This document shows positions 39,973-48,210 of a stretch of DNA of 64,000 nucleotides, piece after piece. Under the pieces are notes generated by a model. It ran no database searches, was not told the DNA's origin, and saw only the letters and a program-made list of their open reading frames with translations. The DNA comes from Pseudorhodoplanes sp. (lineage in GTDB: Bacteria; Pseudomonadota; Alphaproteobacteria; Rhizobiales; Xanthobacteraceae): NCBI GenBank assembly GCA_019187085.1, contig JABARS010000011.1:1-64000 (forward strand). The letters run 5' to 3'. Position 1 is the first letter of the stretch; each line of letters begins with the position of its first letter. The position numbers were made by a program, and so were the translations under genes.

Positions 39973-39999
39973 GGGAGTGTCGCCCGCCGGTCGCGCTGC

Positions 40000-40443
40000 T
40001 CAGTTGGACGCCGGACGGAAGCGCAGCGGCCGCGGGCCGACCAGAACCAGCACATGGCCGTCCCAGCGCCAGCTCGTCACCTCGGTCAGCCTATTGAGCA
40101 GCTCCTCGTCCATGCGCAGCCGGTCGGGCGGACACTGATTGTCCTGCATCGAGATCGGCACGATGGTGATGGAATTCTCGATGATCACCGCATGGCCCTT
40201 GCCGCTTGCGCACCACAGATCGATCTCGGCGGCCCCGCGCGCGGAAATCTGCAGACCCGGCACACGCTTGGACCCGCGCACCGGATCGCCGTCGAACCGC
40301 AATTCGTGATCGTACGGAAATCCCGGGCCGGACGCCCGCACGGCTTGCGGCAATGAAAGCGCGAGCAGCGCAAGCGCGGCGCAGGCCGCATGGAACGCGC
40401 GGCGGCGAATGCAGGACGGCACGATGTATTGTGACAGACGCAT
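40000..40443 (-). CDS. secreted META/HslJ-like protein
   Basis: 147 residues with a signal peptide (hydrophobic core CAALALLALSLP, ending AVRA). The C-terminal half follows the META/HslJ pattern: a short loop with C (MQDNQCPPDRLRMDEELLNR), then LTEVTSWRWDGHVLVLVG and a closing LRFRPAS. Such domains occur in stress-related envelope proteins; the role here is unknown. Start ATG 40443; an alternative 12 codons upstream would spoil the signal peptide. Divergent from the ZnuA-like gene, 88 bases away. Confidence 0.72.
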   Translation of the reverse strand: MRLSQYIVPSCIRRRAFHAACAALALLALSLPQAVRASGPGFPYDHELRFDGDPVRGSKRVPGLQISARGAAEIDLWCASGKGHAVIIENSITIVPISMQDNQCPPDRLRMDEELLNRLTEVTSWRWDGHVLVLVGPRPLRFRPASN

Positions 40444-40483
40444 GATTTCCCGACGCTCCGCTCCGATGGTCCCCGACAATGGC

Positions 40484-40513
40484 TTGGAAGATCAAACGGC
40501 GTCTGTCTATAAT
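40484..40513 (+). promoter_or_regulatory. sigma-70 promoter of the ZnuA-like gene
   Basis: TTGGAA (40484-40489), 18-base spacer, TATAAT (40508-40513, perfect -10). The start codon at 40532 leaves a leader of about 12 bases. No Zur-type palindrome is visible in this promoter. Confidence 0.7.
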
Positions 40514-40531
40514 GAATTGCGGGGCTTCACA

Positions 40532-41464
40532 ATGAAACAACGGTGGCTGGTTGCGGCCGCAATCTATGCGGCCCTGGTGTTGGGATCGCACGCGCAGGAG
40601 CGCGTGCGCATCGTCGCCACGACCAGCGACCTGCGCAGCCTCGCCAAGGTGGTGGGCGCGGAACGGGTCGTGGTGTCGAACCTCGTGCCGCCCGGCGAAA
40701 GCCCGGAAGGATACCAGCCGCGGCTGCAGGATGTCGGCATCCTCAAGGGCGCGGTCATCGTGGTGCGCGCGGGCTCCGGCATCGATCCCTGGTTCGACAA
40801 GCTCCTGACCCGCTCGGCCGCCAGGAACGGCCGTACCGGGATCGAGCGCGGCGAGGACGGCCATCTCGACGCCTCGCTCGCGGTCGCGCCCAACGATCCG
40901 CTCGCGGTCAGTGCCGGCTTCGCGCGCACGCGGCGCGCCTCGCGCGGCGGACCCAATCCGCATTACTGGCTCGATCCGAAAAGCGCCGACGCCATCACCG
41001 CCATGATCGCAACGACGCTGGCTCGGATCGATCCGGCCAACGCGACCTATTACGAGGCGAACCGGCGCGATTTCCTCGTGCGTCTGAATTCCAAGATCAA
41101 CGAGTGGCAGAGCCGCCTGATCGCGCTGCGCGACGAGCCAATGATCGCGTTCCATGACGACTGGCGCTATTTCGCCGGCCGCTTCCGGCTCAACATCGTG
41201 GACTACATGGCCACGCGCGACCGCGCACCGCCGCGGCGCGCCAAGATGGCCGAGCTGATCAAGCTCATTCGCGAACGCGGCATCAAGCTGATCCTGGCGG
41301 AAGCCAACCAGCCCGAGCGCCACGCCAACCGGCTCGCGCAGCAGACCGGCGCCAGGGTCGTGCTGCTGGCCGGCTCGGTCGGCGAACTGCCGCAGACCGA
41401 CGATTACATCGCCATGTTCGACGCCAACGTGAACGCGCTCTTGGCCGCCAAAGACGCGCGCTGA
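40532..41464 (+). CDS. orphan ZnuA/PsaA-family metal-binding periplasmic protein
   Basis: 310 residues with signal peptide (MKQRWLVAAAIYAALVLGSHAQ). Cluster A-I solute-binding fold of zinc/manganese ABC importers. Aligned metal-ligand positions: E59 where the family has His (SPEGYQP for DPHxYEP), H144 in NPHYWLDP, H208 in AFHDDWRYF and D290 in TDDYIAMF. The His-rich loop of zinc-specific ZnuA is absent. An E/H/H/D site is unusual and argues against assuming zinc. No ATPase or permease gene lies nearby, so it may serve a distant transporter or act alone. It has its own good promoter. Confidence 0.82.
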   Translation: MKQRWLVAAAIYAALVLGSHAQERVRIVATTSDLRSLAKVVGAERVVVSNLVPPGESPEGYQPRLQDVGILKGAVIVVRAGSGIDPWFDKLLTRSAARNGRTGIERGEDGHLDASLAVAPNDPLAVSAGFARTRRASRGGPNPHYWLDPKSADAITAMIATTLARIDPANATYYEANRRDFLVRLNSKINEWQSRLIALRDEPMIAFHDDWRYFAGRFRLNIVDYMATRDRAPPRRAKMAELIKLIRERGIKLILAEANQPERHANRLAQQTGARVVLLAGSVGELPQTDDYIAMFDANVNALLAAKDAR

Positions 41465-41492
41465 AGAGGCGCCGCCGGCGCGTGTCCGCGCG

Positions 41493-43340
41493 CTATGCGC
41501 CCAGCACTTCGCGCACCGCGCGCTCGGCCTGGTCGATGGCGGCATGCGCATAGGCTTCCCACGCCGAATCCGAATTCGCGATCGCGATGCGCCCGACCGG
41601 GCGGCGGGCCTGCGCGATGGTCGCTTCATAGCCCGGCTCGTCGAATAGCGGATTGGCCGCATAGGAATAGCCGTGCGACCAGCGGTTGACGGTGATCGCC
41701 ACGATGTCGCGCGCCGACGAAAACCCGCCCGGCCCGAGCATGCGGTCAAGCTCGCCGCGCACCTGCGTCTCGAAATCGGAGAAGGTCATGTCGAGGAGCT
41801 TCATGCGGCCGATGCGGAACTGGCTGCGGGCGTCGAGCTCCGGGTTGGAATCGTGCGGAACATGCACCATGTGCAGGCACATCGGCTCGGCGGGATCACG
41901 CGGATGACGATAGCCGCCGAGGCTGACCGGATAATCGAGCTTGATGCGGCAATGGAATGAGCGCGGCGCGGTGATCTCGTGCACGCCGAGCGCCTTGAAC
42001 GCGCGCCAGTTGCGGATCGCAACCTTGGTATAGACAAGCGGCGCCTTGATGTTTTCCTGCAGGGCGCGCGCCTGCTCGGCCGGCAGATCAGGTGCGATAT
42101 AGGGGATCAGCATGTTGAAGCAGGCGAGCACGACATGCTTGCCCTGCACGCGATGGGGCTTGCCGCCGCGCAGATAGGTGACGTCGACGGCACCGGCGCC
42201 GTTCCTGACCTGGACCGCAGTGGACTCGAGACGGATGCGCACGCGCTGGTCCGGCCGATCGAGGCGGCCGTAATCGAAACGCGCGAGCACGATGTCGTCC
42301 ATGGTCTCGCCGCGCGCGACGCCCGGAACGAGCGCGCGCACGAGAAGGCGCGCGATCGAGGCGTTGCCGTCCGGGAAATGATAGATGTAGGGCTCCTCGC
42401 GCTCCGGATTGTGCTCTTCCGGCAAGCCGAGGCCGGCAAAGCCGGGCAGCCCCATCTCGTGTGCGAACGAGGCCGGCACCTGCTCGGCGGGCAGCCCGGT
42501 GAAATCGAGCGTACGCCCATAGAAGCAATGGGCGACCTCGACGCCGCAGCCGCAGATCTTGGTCAGGTAATCGGTGTAGCTCGTCTTTTCGAGGATGGCG
42601 GTTTTCTCCTCGGGCGACTTGCCGGCCAGCGGATCGCGCGCCTTGTCATAGAGCGCCAGCATTTGCGCCTCGCCCTCGGCCGAAAGCGGGAAATCGGCGA
42701 CGAAATCGGCAAGCGGGCGCGCGTTCAGCAGGCCGGGACCGAGATCGTCGGCCACCATCAGCGACGGGTCGCCGGTCACGAGCTTATCCTGCCCGAAGGT
42801 CTCGCGCGCGAAGAACACCCCGCGCGACAGGCCGAGCGAGGGATAGAGCTTGCGCTCGAAGGCGGTCTCGAAGCGAGCGATATCGACGCCCAGGTCCTTC
42901 AGCAATCCCCTGGCGGTGTCGCTGAACAGCGCCTTGGGCGACTGCAGCGACTCGCTGCCGCCATAGGAGAGCAGCAGGCGGCGGCCGACGGTGAATTCAT
43001 TGCGCTTGGCATGGCCGCCGAAATCGTCGTGATTGTCGAGGACGAGGATGCGCGCCTGCGGATGGCGCTTGCGGTAGAAATAGGCCGCCGCAAGCCCGCT
43101 GATGCCGCCGCCGACCACGACGAGGTCGTAGCGCTCCTGCACCGCAAGCGTATCGAAAGCGGCAAGATTACCGTCGCGCAGCGCATGGGCGGTCTCGAAC
43201 GAGCCGTCGTGATGGCCGCGCAGGCCAGTCAGCGCGGGCGGATAGCGACCGGCCGCCGCAAGTTGCGCCGCCGGCGTCAGCCCCGCGGCCACCGTCAGCG
43301 CCATGCCGTTGAAGAAATCGCGACGGGTGATGTGCGGCAT
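41493..43340 (-). CDS. Tat-exported flavin amine oxidase, spermidine-dehydrogenase-like
   Basis: 615 residues. Twin-arginine signal RRDFFNGMALTVAAGL at residues 6-21, then the FAD-binding motif YDLVVVGGGISGLAAAYFYR with the second acidic end in ILVLDNHDDFGGHAKR, and a long insert as in SpdH. The substrate domain includes ICGCGVEVAHCFYG and SFHCRIKLDYPVSLGGYRHP, blocks seen in bacterial spermidine dehydrogenases/NAD(P)-binding proteins. A periplasmic polyamine dehydrogenase is a reasonable guess. Start ATG 43340. Converges with the ZnuA-like gene. Confidence 0.82.
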   Translation of the reverse strand: MPHITRRDFFNGMALTVAAGLTPAAQLAAAGRYPPALTGLRGHHDGSFETAHALRDGNLAAFDTLAVQERYDLVVVGGGISGLAAAYFYRKRHPQARILVLDNHDDFGGHAKRNEFTVGRRLLLSYGGSESLQSPKALFSDTARGLLKDLGVDIARFETAFERKLYPSLGLSRGVFFARETFGQDKLVTGDPSLMVADDLGPGLLNARPLADFVADFPLSAEGEAQMLALYDKARDPLAGKSPEEKTAILEKTSYTDYLTKICGCGVEVAHCFYGRTLDFTGLPAEQVPASFAHEMGLPGFAGLGLPEEHNPEREEPYIYHFPDGNASIARLLVRALVPGVARGETMDDIVLARFDYGRLDRPDQRVRIRLESTAVQVRNGAGAVDVTYLRGGKPHRVQGKHVVLACFNMLIPYIAPDLPAEQARALQENIKAPLVYTKVAIRNWRAFKALGVHEITAPRSFHCRIKLDYPVSLGGYRHPRDPAEPMCLHMVHVPHDSNPELDARSQFRIGRMKLLDMTFSDFETQVRGELDRMLGPGGFSSARDIVAITVNRWSHGYSYAANPLFDEPGYEATIAQARRPVGRIAIANSDSAWEAYAHAAIDQAERAVREVLGA

Positions 43341-43623
43341 GCGTGTCGACGTGCTCCGTTCCGCTCCGCGCCCGGACGTGGGCTCCGGCGTGAGACCAGA
43401 ATCCTCCGGACCGGCTTTCGCCGGGGCGAACGGAAGACGTGATCAATCCTAGCCGCGGCGATCTGGTTTGAGCAATGGCGAGATTTGCGTCGCGCGGAGG
43501 CGGAGGTCACAGGCGGCGCAAAGAAGACATGCACGGGCGGCGCGCACGCGCAAAAACGTCGCACGGAACGATCGCGGGGAAGAACCCGTTTGCCGCGGTG
43601 TATATTGAGTTCGGAGGACGCCC

Positions 43624-44496
43624 ATGGACCAGCGCATCATCGATCTTTACGACGGCTTCACGCACGGGCGCATCACGCGCCGGCACTTCCTAGACCGGCT
43701 TACCGACCTTGCCGGCTCCACGGCGGCGGCCGCCGCCCTGCTCCCGCTGCTGCAGAACGACTACGCCAAGGCCGCGATCGTGGCGGCGGACGATACGCGG
43801 CTCGCGACCGAGCGTGTGCAGTTCGATTCACCCAAAGGCCGCATCGGCGGCTACCTCGCGCGCGGAAAGGTCAAAGGCAAACGACCGGACGTCCTGGTGA
43901 TCCACGAGAACCGCGGCCTCAACCCGCATCTGTAAGACGTCGCGCGCCGCTTCGCACTGGAGGGCTTCCTGGCCTATGCCGTCGATCTCCTGTCGCTGGT
44001 CGGGGGGATGCCGGCGAGCGAGGACGCCGCGCGCGAGCTGCCCGGCAGACTGAACCAGGACGACGCCGTCACGGCGCTGGTCGCCGCCGTCGACTTCCTC
44101 AAAAGCCATCCGGAATCGACCGGCAAGGTCGGCGCGGTCGGCTTCTGCTTCGGCGGCCTGATGGTCAACCGGCTGGCGGCGGCGAGCCCCGCGCTCGACG
44201 CGGGCGTTGCCTATTACGGGCGGCAGATCGCGGCCGACGCGGTGCCCGCCAGCAAGGCGCCGCTGTTGCTGCACTATGCGGAAAACGACAGCGGCGTGAA
44301 TGCCGGCATTGCCGCCTACGAGGCCGCGCTGAAGGCGAACGGCAAGCGCTACACGATCCACATGTACGAGGGCGCGCAGCACGCCTTCAACAACGACACG
44401 AGCGCAGCCCGCTACAACGAGGCGGCCGCGGATCTCGCCTGGAGCCGCACGCTCGACTTCTTCCGGCAGAATCTCGGCGCACCGCCGCGGGTGTGA
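43624..44496 (+). pseudogene. dienelactone-hydrolase-family protein interrupted by an in-frame TAA
   Basis: Read through codon 104, the frame gives a 290-residue Tat-exported alpha/beta hydrolase: RRHFLDRL signal, IHENRGLNPH, nucleophile Cys in VGFCFGG, Asp in AENDSG and His in GAQHAFNND, a full DLH triad. Codon 104 (43933-43935) is TAA where relatives have Glu (NPHIEDVARR), a single G-to-T change. Downstream codon use and all catalytic residues are intact, so the mutation is recent, a sequence error, or tolerated by readthrough. The 103-residue upstream product would hold no active site; an internal ATG at 44008 lacks the first strand. GGAGGA precedes the first ATG. Confidence 0.8.
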
Positions 44497-44517
44497 CGGC
44501 GGGGCGGCAGGCGGGCG

Positions 44518-44691
44518 TCAGACGCCGCTTTCGCCGGCGCGTACCGTCTGCACGAAATCGTAAACCACCATCGCTCCGGTGATCACGGCGATAATGATCA
44601 GCGGCAGTGCCTTGACCCAGATCAGCATGAATCCGACGAAGGCGAACAGCAGCGCAATGCCGATGATGCCGGTGATGATCGTTATGCCCAT
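44518..44691 (-). CDS. 57-residue two-helix membrane protein
   Basis: Small frame starting MGITIITGIIGIALLFAF with Shine-Dalgarno AAGGACAGGG 5-12 bases before the ATG at 44691. Two hydrophobic helices (about residues 3-22 and 28-46), a short turn with Trp-Val-Lys, and a polar end QTVRAGESGV. Isolated between the broken hydrolase (convergent, 21 bases) and the amidase gene (stop 44745, same strand, 53 bases upstream of this ATG). No name or function can be given; its good ribosome site and regular helix composition argue that it is a real gene. Confidence 0.7.
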   Translation of the reverse strand: MGITIITGIIGIALLFAFVGFMLIWVKALPLIIIAVITGAMVVYDFVQTVRAGESGV

Positions 44692-44744
44692 GATCCCTGT
44701 CCTTCCATGTGCGTGCCGTTCGCGAAACGGGCCTGACCGGCCGT

Positions 44745-46073
44745 TCAGCCCTGTTCTTCGAGATAGTTGACCAGCCAGCGGGCGGTGCGCAAGAGGCGCG
44801 CATCGTTTCCCCGCCTGCCGACGAGCTGCACCCCGATCGGCAACCCCCGCTCCGAGGAGAGCAGCGGCAGCGAGACCGCCGGTGTGCCGAGATAGGTCCA
44901 GGTGGTGCAGAAGATCGGATTGCCGGTGGTATCGATGGCCGGGGCCTCACCGGGAGCCGACGGTGTCAGGATGGCGTCGTATTCGTCGAACACATAATCG
45001 AGCGCGCCGTTGAGCGTCTGGATGCCGGCCAGCGCCGCCATGTAATCGACCGCCCGGTGCGTGCGGCCGCGCTCGATCAGCGCGCGCAGGACCGCGCTCA
45101 GCTGATCGCCGCCCTTGTCGTAATCGCGGCGCAGATTGTGCGCCATTTCGGTTTCCATCGCGACGCGGTGCAGATCGACCGCGCCCGCGAAGCTGCCGCC
45201 GAGATCGACCGCTGTCGCATGTTCGCCAAGCGCGTCGACCAGCTCGCCGAACGCCTCGCGCGTCACCGGCTCGGCCTGCTCCCAGACCTGCGAGCGCACG
45301 AAGGCAAAGCGCGGCGGCAAGGGCGGAGCGCTGCGGGCGGTCGCCGCGTAAGGCGGGCGACCACGCGGACGCGTATCGGGATCTTCCTCGTCGAACCCCA
45401 CCATCACTTCGGCGAGCAGCGCGGCGTCCTCGACCGTACGCGCAAAGACGCCGATCTGGTCGAGCGCGCGCGACAATTCGAGCGCGCCGGAACGCGGGAT
45501 GAGGCCGTGCGTCGGCTTGAACCCGACCACGCCGCAAAAGGAAGCCGGCCGGATCACCGAGCCGTTGGTCTGCGAGCCGACGGCGCCGGGCACCATGGCG
45601 GCGGCCACCGCCGCAGCCGACCCGCTCGAGGAGCCGCCCGGCGTGCGCGCCGGATCGTGCGGATTCTTCGTCTTGCCGGGCTGGAAATAGGCATACTCGG
45701 TCGTAACCGTCTTGCCCATGATCACCGCGCCCGCCGCGCGCAACCTCGCCACGCACGCCGCATCGCGCCGCGGCGTGCGACCGGCCCAGACCGGAGAACC
45801 GAACTCGGTCGGCATGTCGGCGGTGTCGAAGATGTCCTTGATCGCGACCGGAACGCCGTGCAGCGGCCCGATCGCGTTGCCTTTCTGGCGATGCAGGTCG
45901 GCGCCTTCGGCCTGCATCATCGTCAGTTCAGGATCGAGATACGCCCAGGCCTCGATCGCCTCGTCGGCCTCGGCCACCCGCCGCAGGCAGTCGGTCACGA
46001 GCTCGGCGCTTTTGATCCGCCCCTCGCGTATCTCCTCGGCTGCCTGCGTGAGACCCAATGCGCTCAGGCTCAT
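44745..46073 (-). CDS. amidase-signature-family amidohydrolase
   Basis: 442 residues from ATG 46073 (MSLSALGLTQ). Ser-cisSer-Lys triad elements: Lys in GVPVAIKDIFD, Ser in GGSSSGSAAAVAAAM and the nucleophile region GSQTNGSVIRPASFCGVVGFKPT. Related to GatA-like and acetamidase-like enzymes hydrolysing small amides, but it lacks the GatB partner, so it is not the tRNA amidotransferase. Genes for a TRAP transporter lie directly upstream on the same strand (35-base gap), suggesting amide or carboxylate import and hydrolysis. GGAG lies 9 bases or so before the chosen ATG; GTG at 46091 is an alternative. Confidence 0.88.
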   Translation of the reverse strand: MSLSALGLTQAAEEIREGRIKSAELVTDCLRRVAEADEAIEAWAYLDPELTMMQAEGADLHRQKGNAIGPLHGVPVAIKDIFDTADMPTEFGSPVWAGRTPRRDAACVARLRAAGAVIMGKTVTTEYAYFQPGKTKNPHDPARTPGGSSSGSAAAVAAAMVPGAVGSQTNGSVIRPASFCGVVGFKPTHGLIPRSGALELSRALDQIGVFARTVEDAALLAEVMVGFDEEDPDTRPRGRPPYAATARSAPPLPPRFAFVRSQVWEQAEPVTREAFGELVDALGEHATAVDLGGSFAGAVDLHRVAMETEMAHNLRRDYDKGGDQLSAVLRALIERGRTHRAVDYMAALAGIQTLNGALDYVFDEYDAILTPSAPGEAPAIDTTGNPIFCTTWTYLGTPAVSLPLLSSERGLPIGVQLVGRRGNDARLLRTARWLVNYLEEQG

Positions 46074-46107
46074 GTCTCGGCACTCCGCCACCGGATGACC
46101 GGACCGG

Positions 46108-47457
46108 TCAGCGCGGCGTGTACAGATAGTCCGGCAGCCACAGAGCGAGGCCGGGGAAAATGTACACCAGTGCCATGGTGATAAAGACCATGAACACGAA
46201 CGGCAGCGATCCGGAGAAGATGTCGGTCAGCTTCACGTGCGGTGGCGCCACGCCCTTCAGATAGAAGGCCGCCATCGCAACCGGAGGCGTGTTGAAAGCC
46301 GTCTGCGTGTTCAGGGCAACCAAGATGCCGAAGAAGATCGGGTTGATGCCGAAATCGTCGAGCAGCGGCAGGAAGATCGGTACGAAAATCACGATGATTT
46401 CCGTCCATTCCAGCGGCCAGCCGAGCAGGAAGATGATTGCCTGCGTCAGTAGCAGGAACCCGGTCGGCGACAGGTTCAGGCCGAGGAAGAACTGCTCGAC
46501 CACCGCCTGTCCGCCGAGCAGCGCGAACACCGAGGAGAAGGTCCACGAGCCGATGAACAGGTAGCAGACCATCGCGGTCGCGCGCGCGGTGAGGAAGACC
46601 GATTCCTTGAGCATGCCGAAATTGAGCGCGCCATAAGCGCCCGCCAGCACGATGGAGCCGAGCGCGCCGATGCCGGCGGCCTCCGACGGAGTCGCCAGAC
46701 CGAACAGGATCGCGCCGAGAACCGACACGATCAGCGCCGCGAGCGGTAGGAACGAGGTCAGCAGCGCCCAGGCCACCTGGCTGAACGGAATGTCCGTTTC
46801 CTCCTTGGGCAGCTTCGGGCAGAGCGCGGGATTGAGGACCGCGCGGGTCATGACATAGATGACGTAGAAGCCGGTGAGGATGAAACCCGGGATGAACGCG
46901 GCGGCATAGAGCTTCACCGCCGATACGCCGGCGGTCGCCGCATAGACGATCAAGAGGATGCTCGGCGGGATGAGAATGCCGAGGCAGCCGCCGGCACAGA
47001 CGACGCCGGCTGAGAGCTTCACGTCGTAGCCCGCGCGCAACATTGCCGGAAACGCGAGCAGGCCCATCAAGGTGACCACCGCGCCGACAATGCCGGTCGC
47101 CGTCGCGAACATCGCGCAGGTGACGAGCGTCGCCACCGCAAGCGAGCCGGGCACGTTCTTCATCGAGATCTGCAGCGAATGGAACAGCCGGTCGAGAATG
47201 TTCGCGCGCTCGACCAGATAGCCCATGAACAGAAATAACGGGACCGCGACCAAAACGTCGTTGGAGGCGACCTCGAACGTCTTCTGTACGAGCAAGGTGA
47301 AAATGCGGTTTTCGACGATATCCTGGCCGACCGTGTAATAGGCGTAATAGCCGAACCCGACGCCCATCGCGATCAGCGTAAACGCAATGGGAAATCCGAG
47401 CATGATGATGAAGATGAAAAGCCCCAGCATCAGCATGCCAACTTGCGGATCAGTCAT
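46108..47457 (-). CDS. dctM: TRAP transporter large permease subunit (DctM)
   Basis: 449-residue polytopic protein with about 12 helices, the channel of a tripartite ATP-independent periplasmic transporter driven by an ion gradient. Conserved stretches: FLFMGYLVERANI, GAVVTLMGLLAFPAML, GCLGILIPPSILL, ATPSEAAGIGALGS and the FNTPPVAMAAFYLKGV region. Part of the dctP-dctQ-dctM series on the minus strand; 53 bases after dctQ. The symbol denotes the family, not a proven C4-dicarboxylate substrate. Confidence 0.95.
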   Translation of the reverse strand: MTDPQVGMLMLGLFIFIIMLGFPIAFTLIAMGVGFGYYAYYTVGQDIVENRIFTLLVQKTFEVASNDVLVAVPLFLFMGYLVERANILDRLFHSLQISMKNVPGSLAVATLVTCAMFATATGIVGAVVTLMGLLAFPAMLRAGYDVKLSAGVVCAGGCLGILIPPSILLIVYAATAGVSAVKLYAAAFIPGFILTGFYVIYVMTRAVLNPALCPKLPKEETDIPFSQVAWALLTSFLPLAALIVSVLGAILFGLATPSEAAGIGALGSIVLAGAYGALNFGMLKESVFLTARATAMVCYLFIGSWTFSSVFALLGGQAVVEQFFLGLNLSPTGFLLLTQAIIFLLGWPLEWTEIIVIFVPIFLPLLDDFGINPIFFGILVALNTQTAFNTPPVAMAAFYLKGVAPPHVKLTDIFSGSLPFVFMVFITMALVYIFPGLALWLPDYLYTPR

Positions 47458-47510
47458 ACTTGCGTCCCCTCATACCCCGGATGCGCGTTTCGTGTCGCTT
47501 CACGACGCGC

Positions 47511-48098
47511 TTATGCTTTTTTGGATTGTTCGGCGAGATGCTGCTGTTCGCGCAGGATGACCGATTCGGTCTCCTCGACGTCGTGCAGGCGCTGCGGCCA
47601 GGCGCCGGTCCTGATGCACAGGATGCAGCGGACGATTTCGGCAACGCCCTGGATGAAGAGCAGCGCGCCGGTGACCGGAATCAGCGTCTTCAGCGGAAAG
47701 ACCGGCACGCCGGCCGGGCTGAAAATGCTCACCTCGCGGAAACGGACCGACATCTCGGCGAACTTGTAGCCGGAATACATGAAGGCCAGCACCGCCGGCA
47801 GGAAGAAGATGATGTAGAGGATCAGGTCCATGATCGCCTGCGTGCGCGGCTGCCAGAACCGGTACAGCACGTCGGCGCGGACATGGCCGTTGCGCGAGAG
47901 CGTGTAGGCGCCGGCCATCAGGAACAGTGCGCCGTAATTGATGTAGCTGAAGTCGAAAGCCCAGGTCGTCGGCGCGCGGAACACGTAGCGCACGAGCACC
48001 TCGTAGCTGATACCGAGCGTGAGCACGAGGATGAGCCAGGCGAAACACTTGCCGACCCACAGACTGAGCGAATCGATAAAGAAAAGAAATTTTTTCAT
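47511..48098 (-). CDS. dctQ: TRAP transporter small permease subunit (DctQ)
   Basis: 195 residues with four membrane helices and the DctQ-type central motif RFWQPRTQAIMDL, together with HVRADVLYRF. The start is ATG 48098 (MKKFLFFIDS); earlier in-frame sequence belongs to the intergenic hairpin region. It forms the membrane complex with DctM. The C-terminal tail (LREQQHLAEQSKKA) is hydrophilic. Separated from dctP by 112 bases that hold a strong hairpin. Confidence 0.92.
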   Translation of the reverse strand: MKKFLFFIDSLSLWVGKCFAWLILVLTLGISYEVLVRYVFRAPTTWAFDFSYINYGALFLMAGAYTLSRNGHVRADVLYRFWQPRTQAIMDLILYIIFFLPAVLAFMYSGYKFAEMSVRFREVSIFSPAGVPVFPLKTLIPVTGALLFIQGVAEIVRCILCIRTGAWPQRLHDVEETESVILREQQHLAEQSKKA

Positions 48099-48152
48099 GG
48101 CCCGCAGTTCCCGTTCCCCATGCCGGTTTCTTCTGGTTGCTATAGCAGGTCC

Positions 48153-48177
48153 GGGCGGCGTGGGATACACGCCGCCC
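48153..48177. promoter_or_regulatory. strong hairpin between dctP and dctQ
   Basis: GGGCGGCGTG (48153-48162), loop GGATA, CACGCCGCCC (48168-48177): a perfect 10-base stem 33 bases after the dctP stop. On the transcribed strand there is no following T-run, so it is better read as an mRNA-stabilising or partial-termination element than as a full terminator. Confidence 0.6.
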
Positions 48178-48210
48178 GTTTATTCTGTGTAGCTTTTTGC
48201 TGCCGGCTGA

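Noticed and set aside
43933..43935. Recoding (selenocysteine or pyrrolysine) at the stop in the hydrolase
   Set aside because: The codon is TAA, not TGA or TAG, and no insertion element is visible; mutation or sequence error is simpler.
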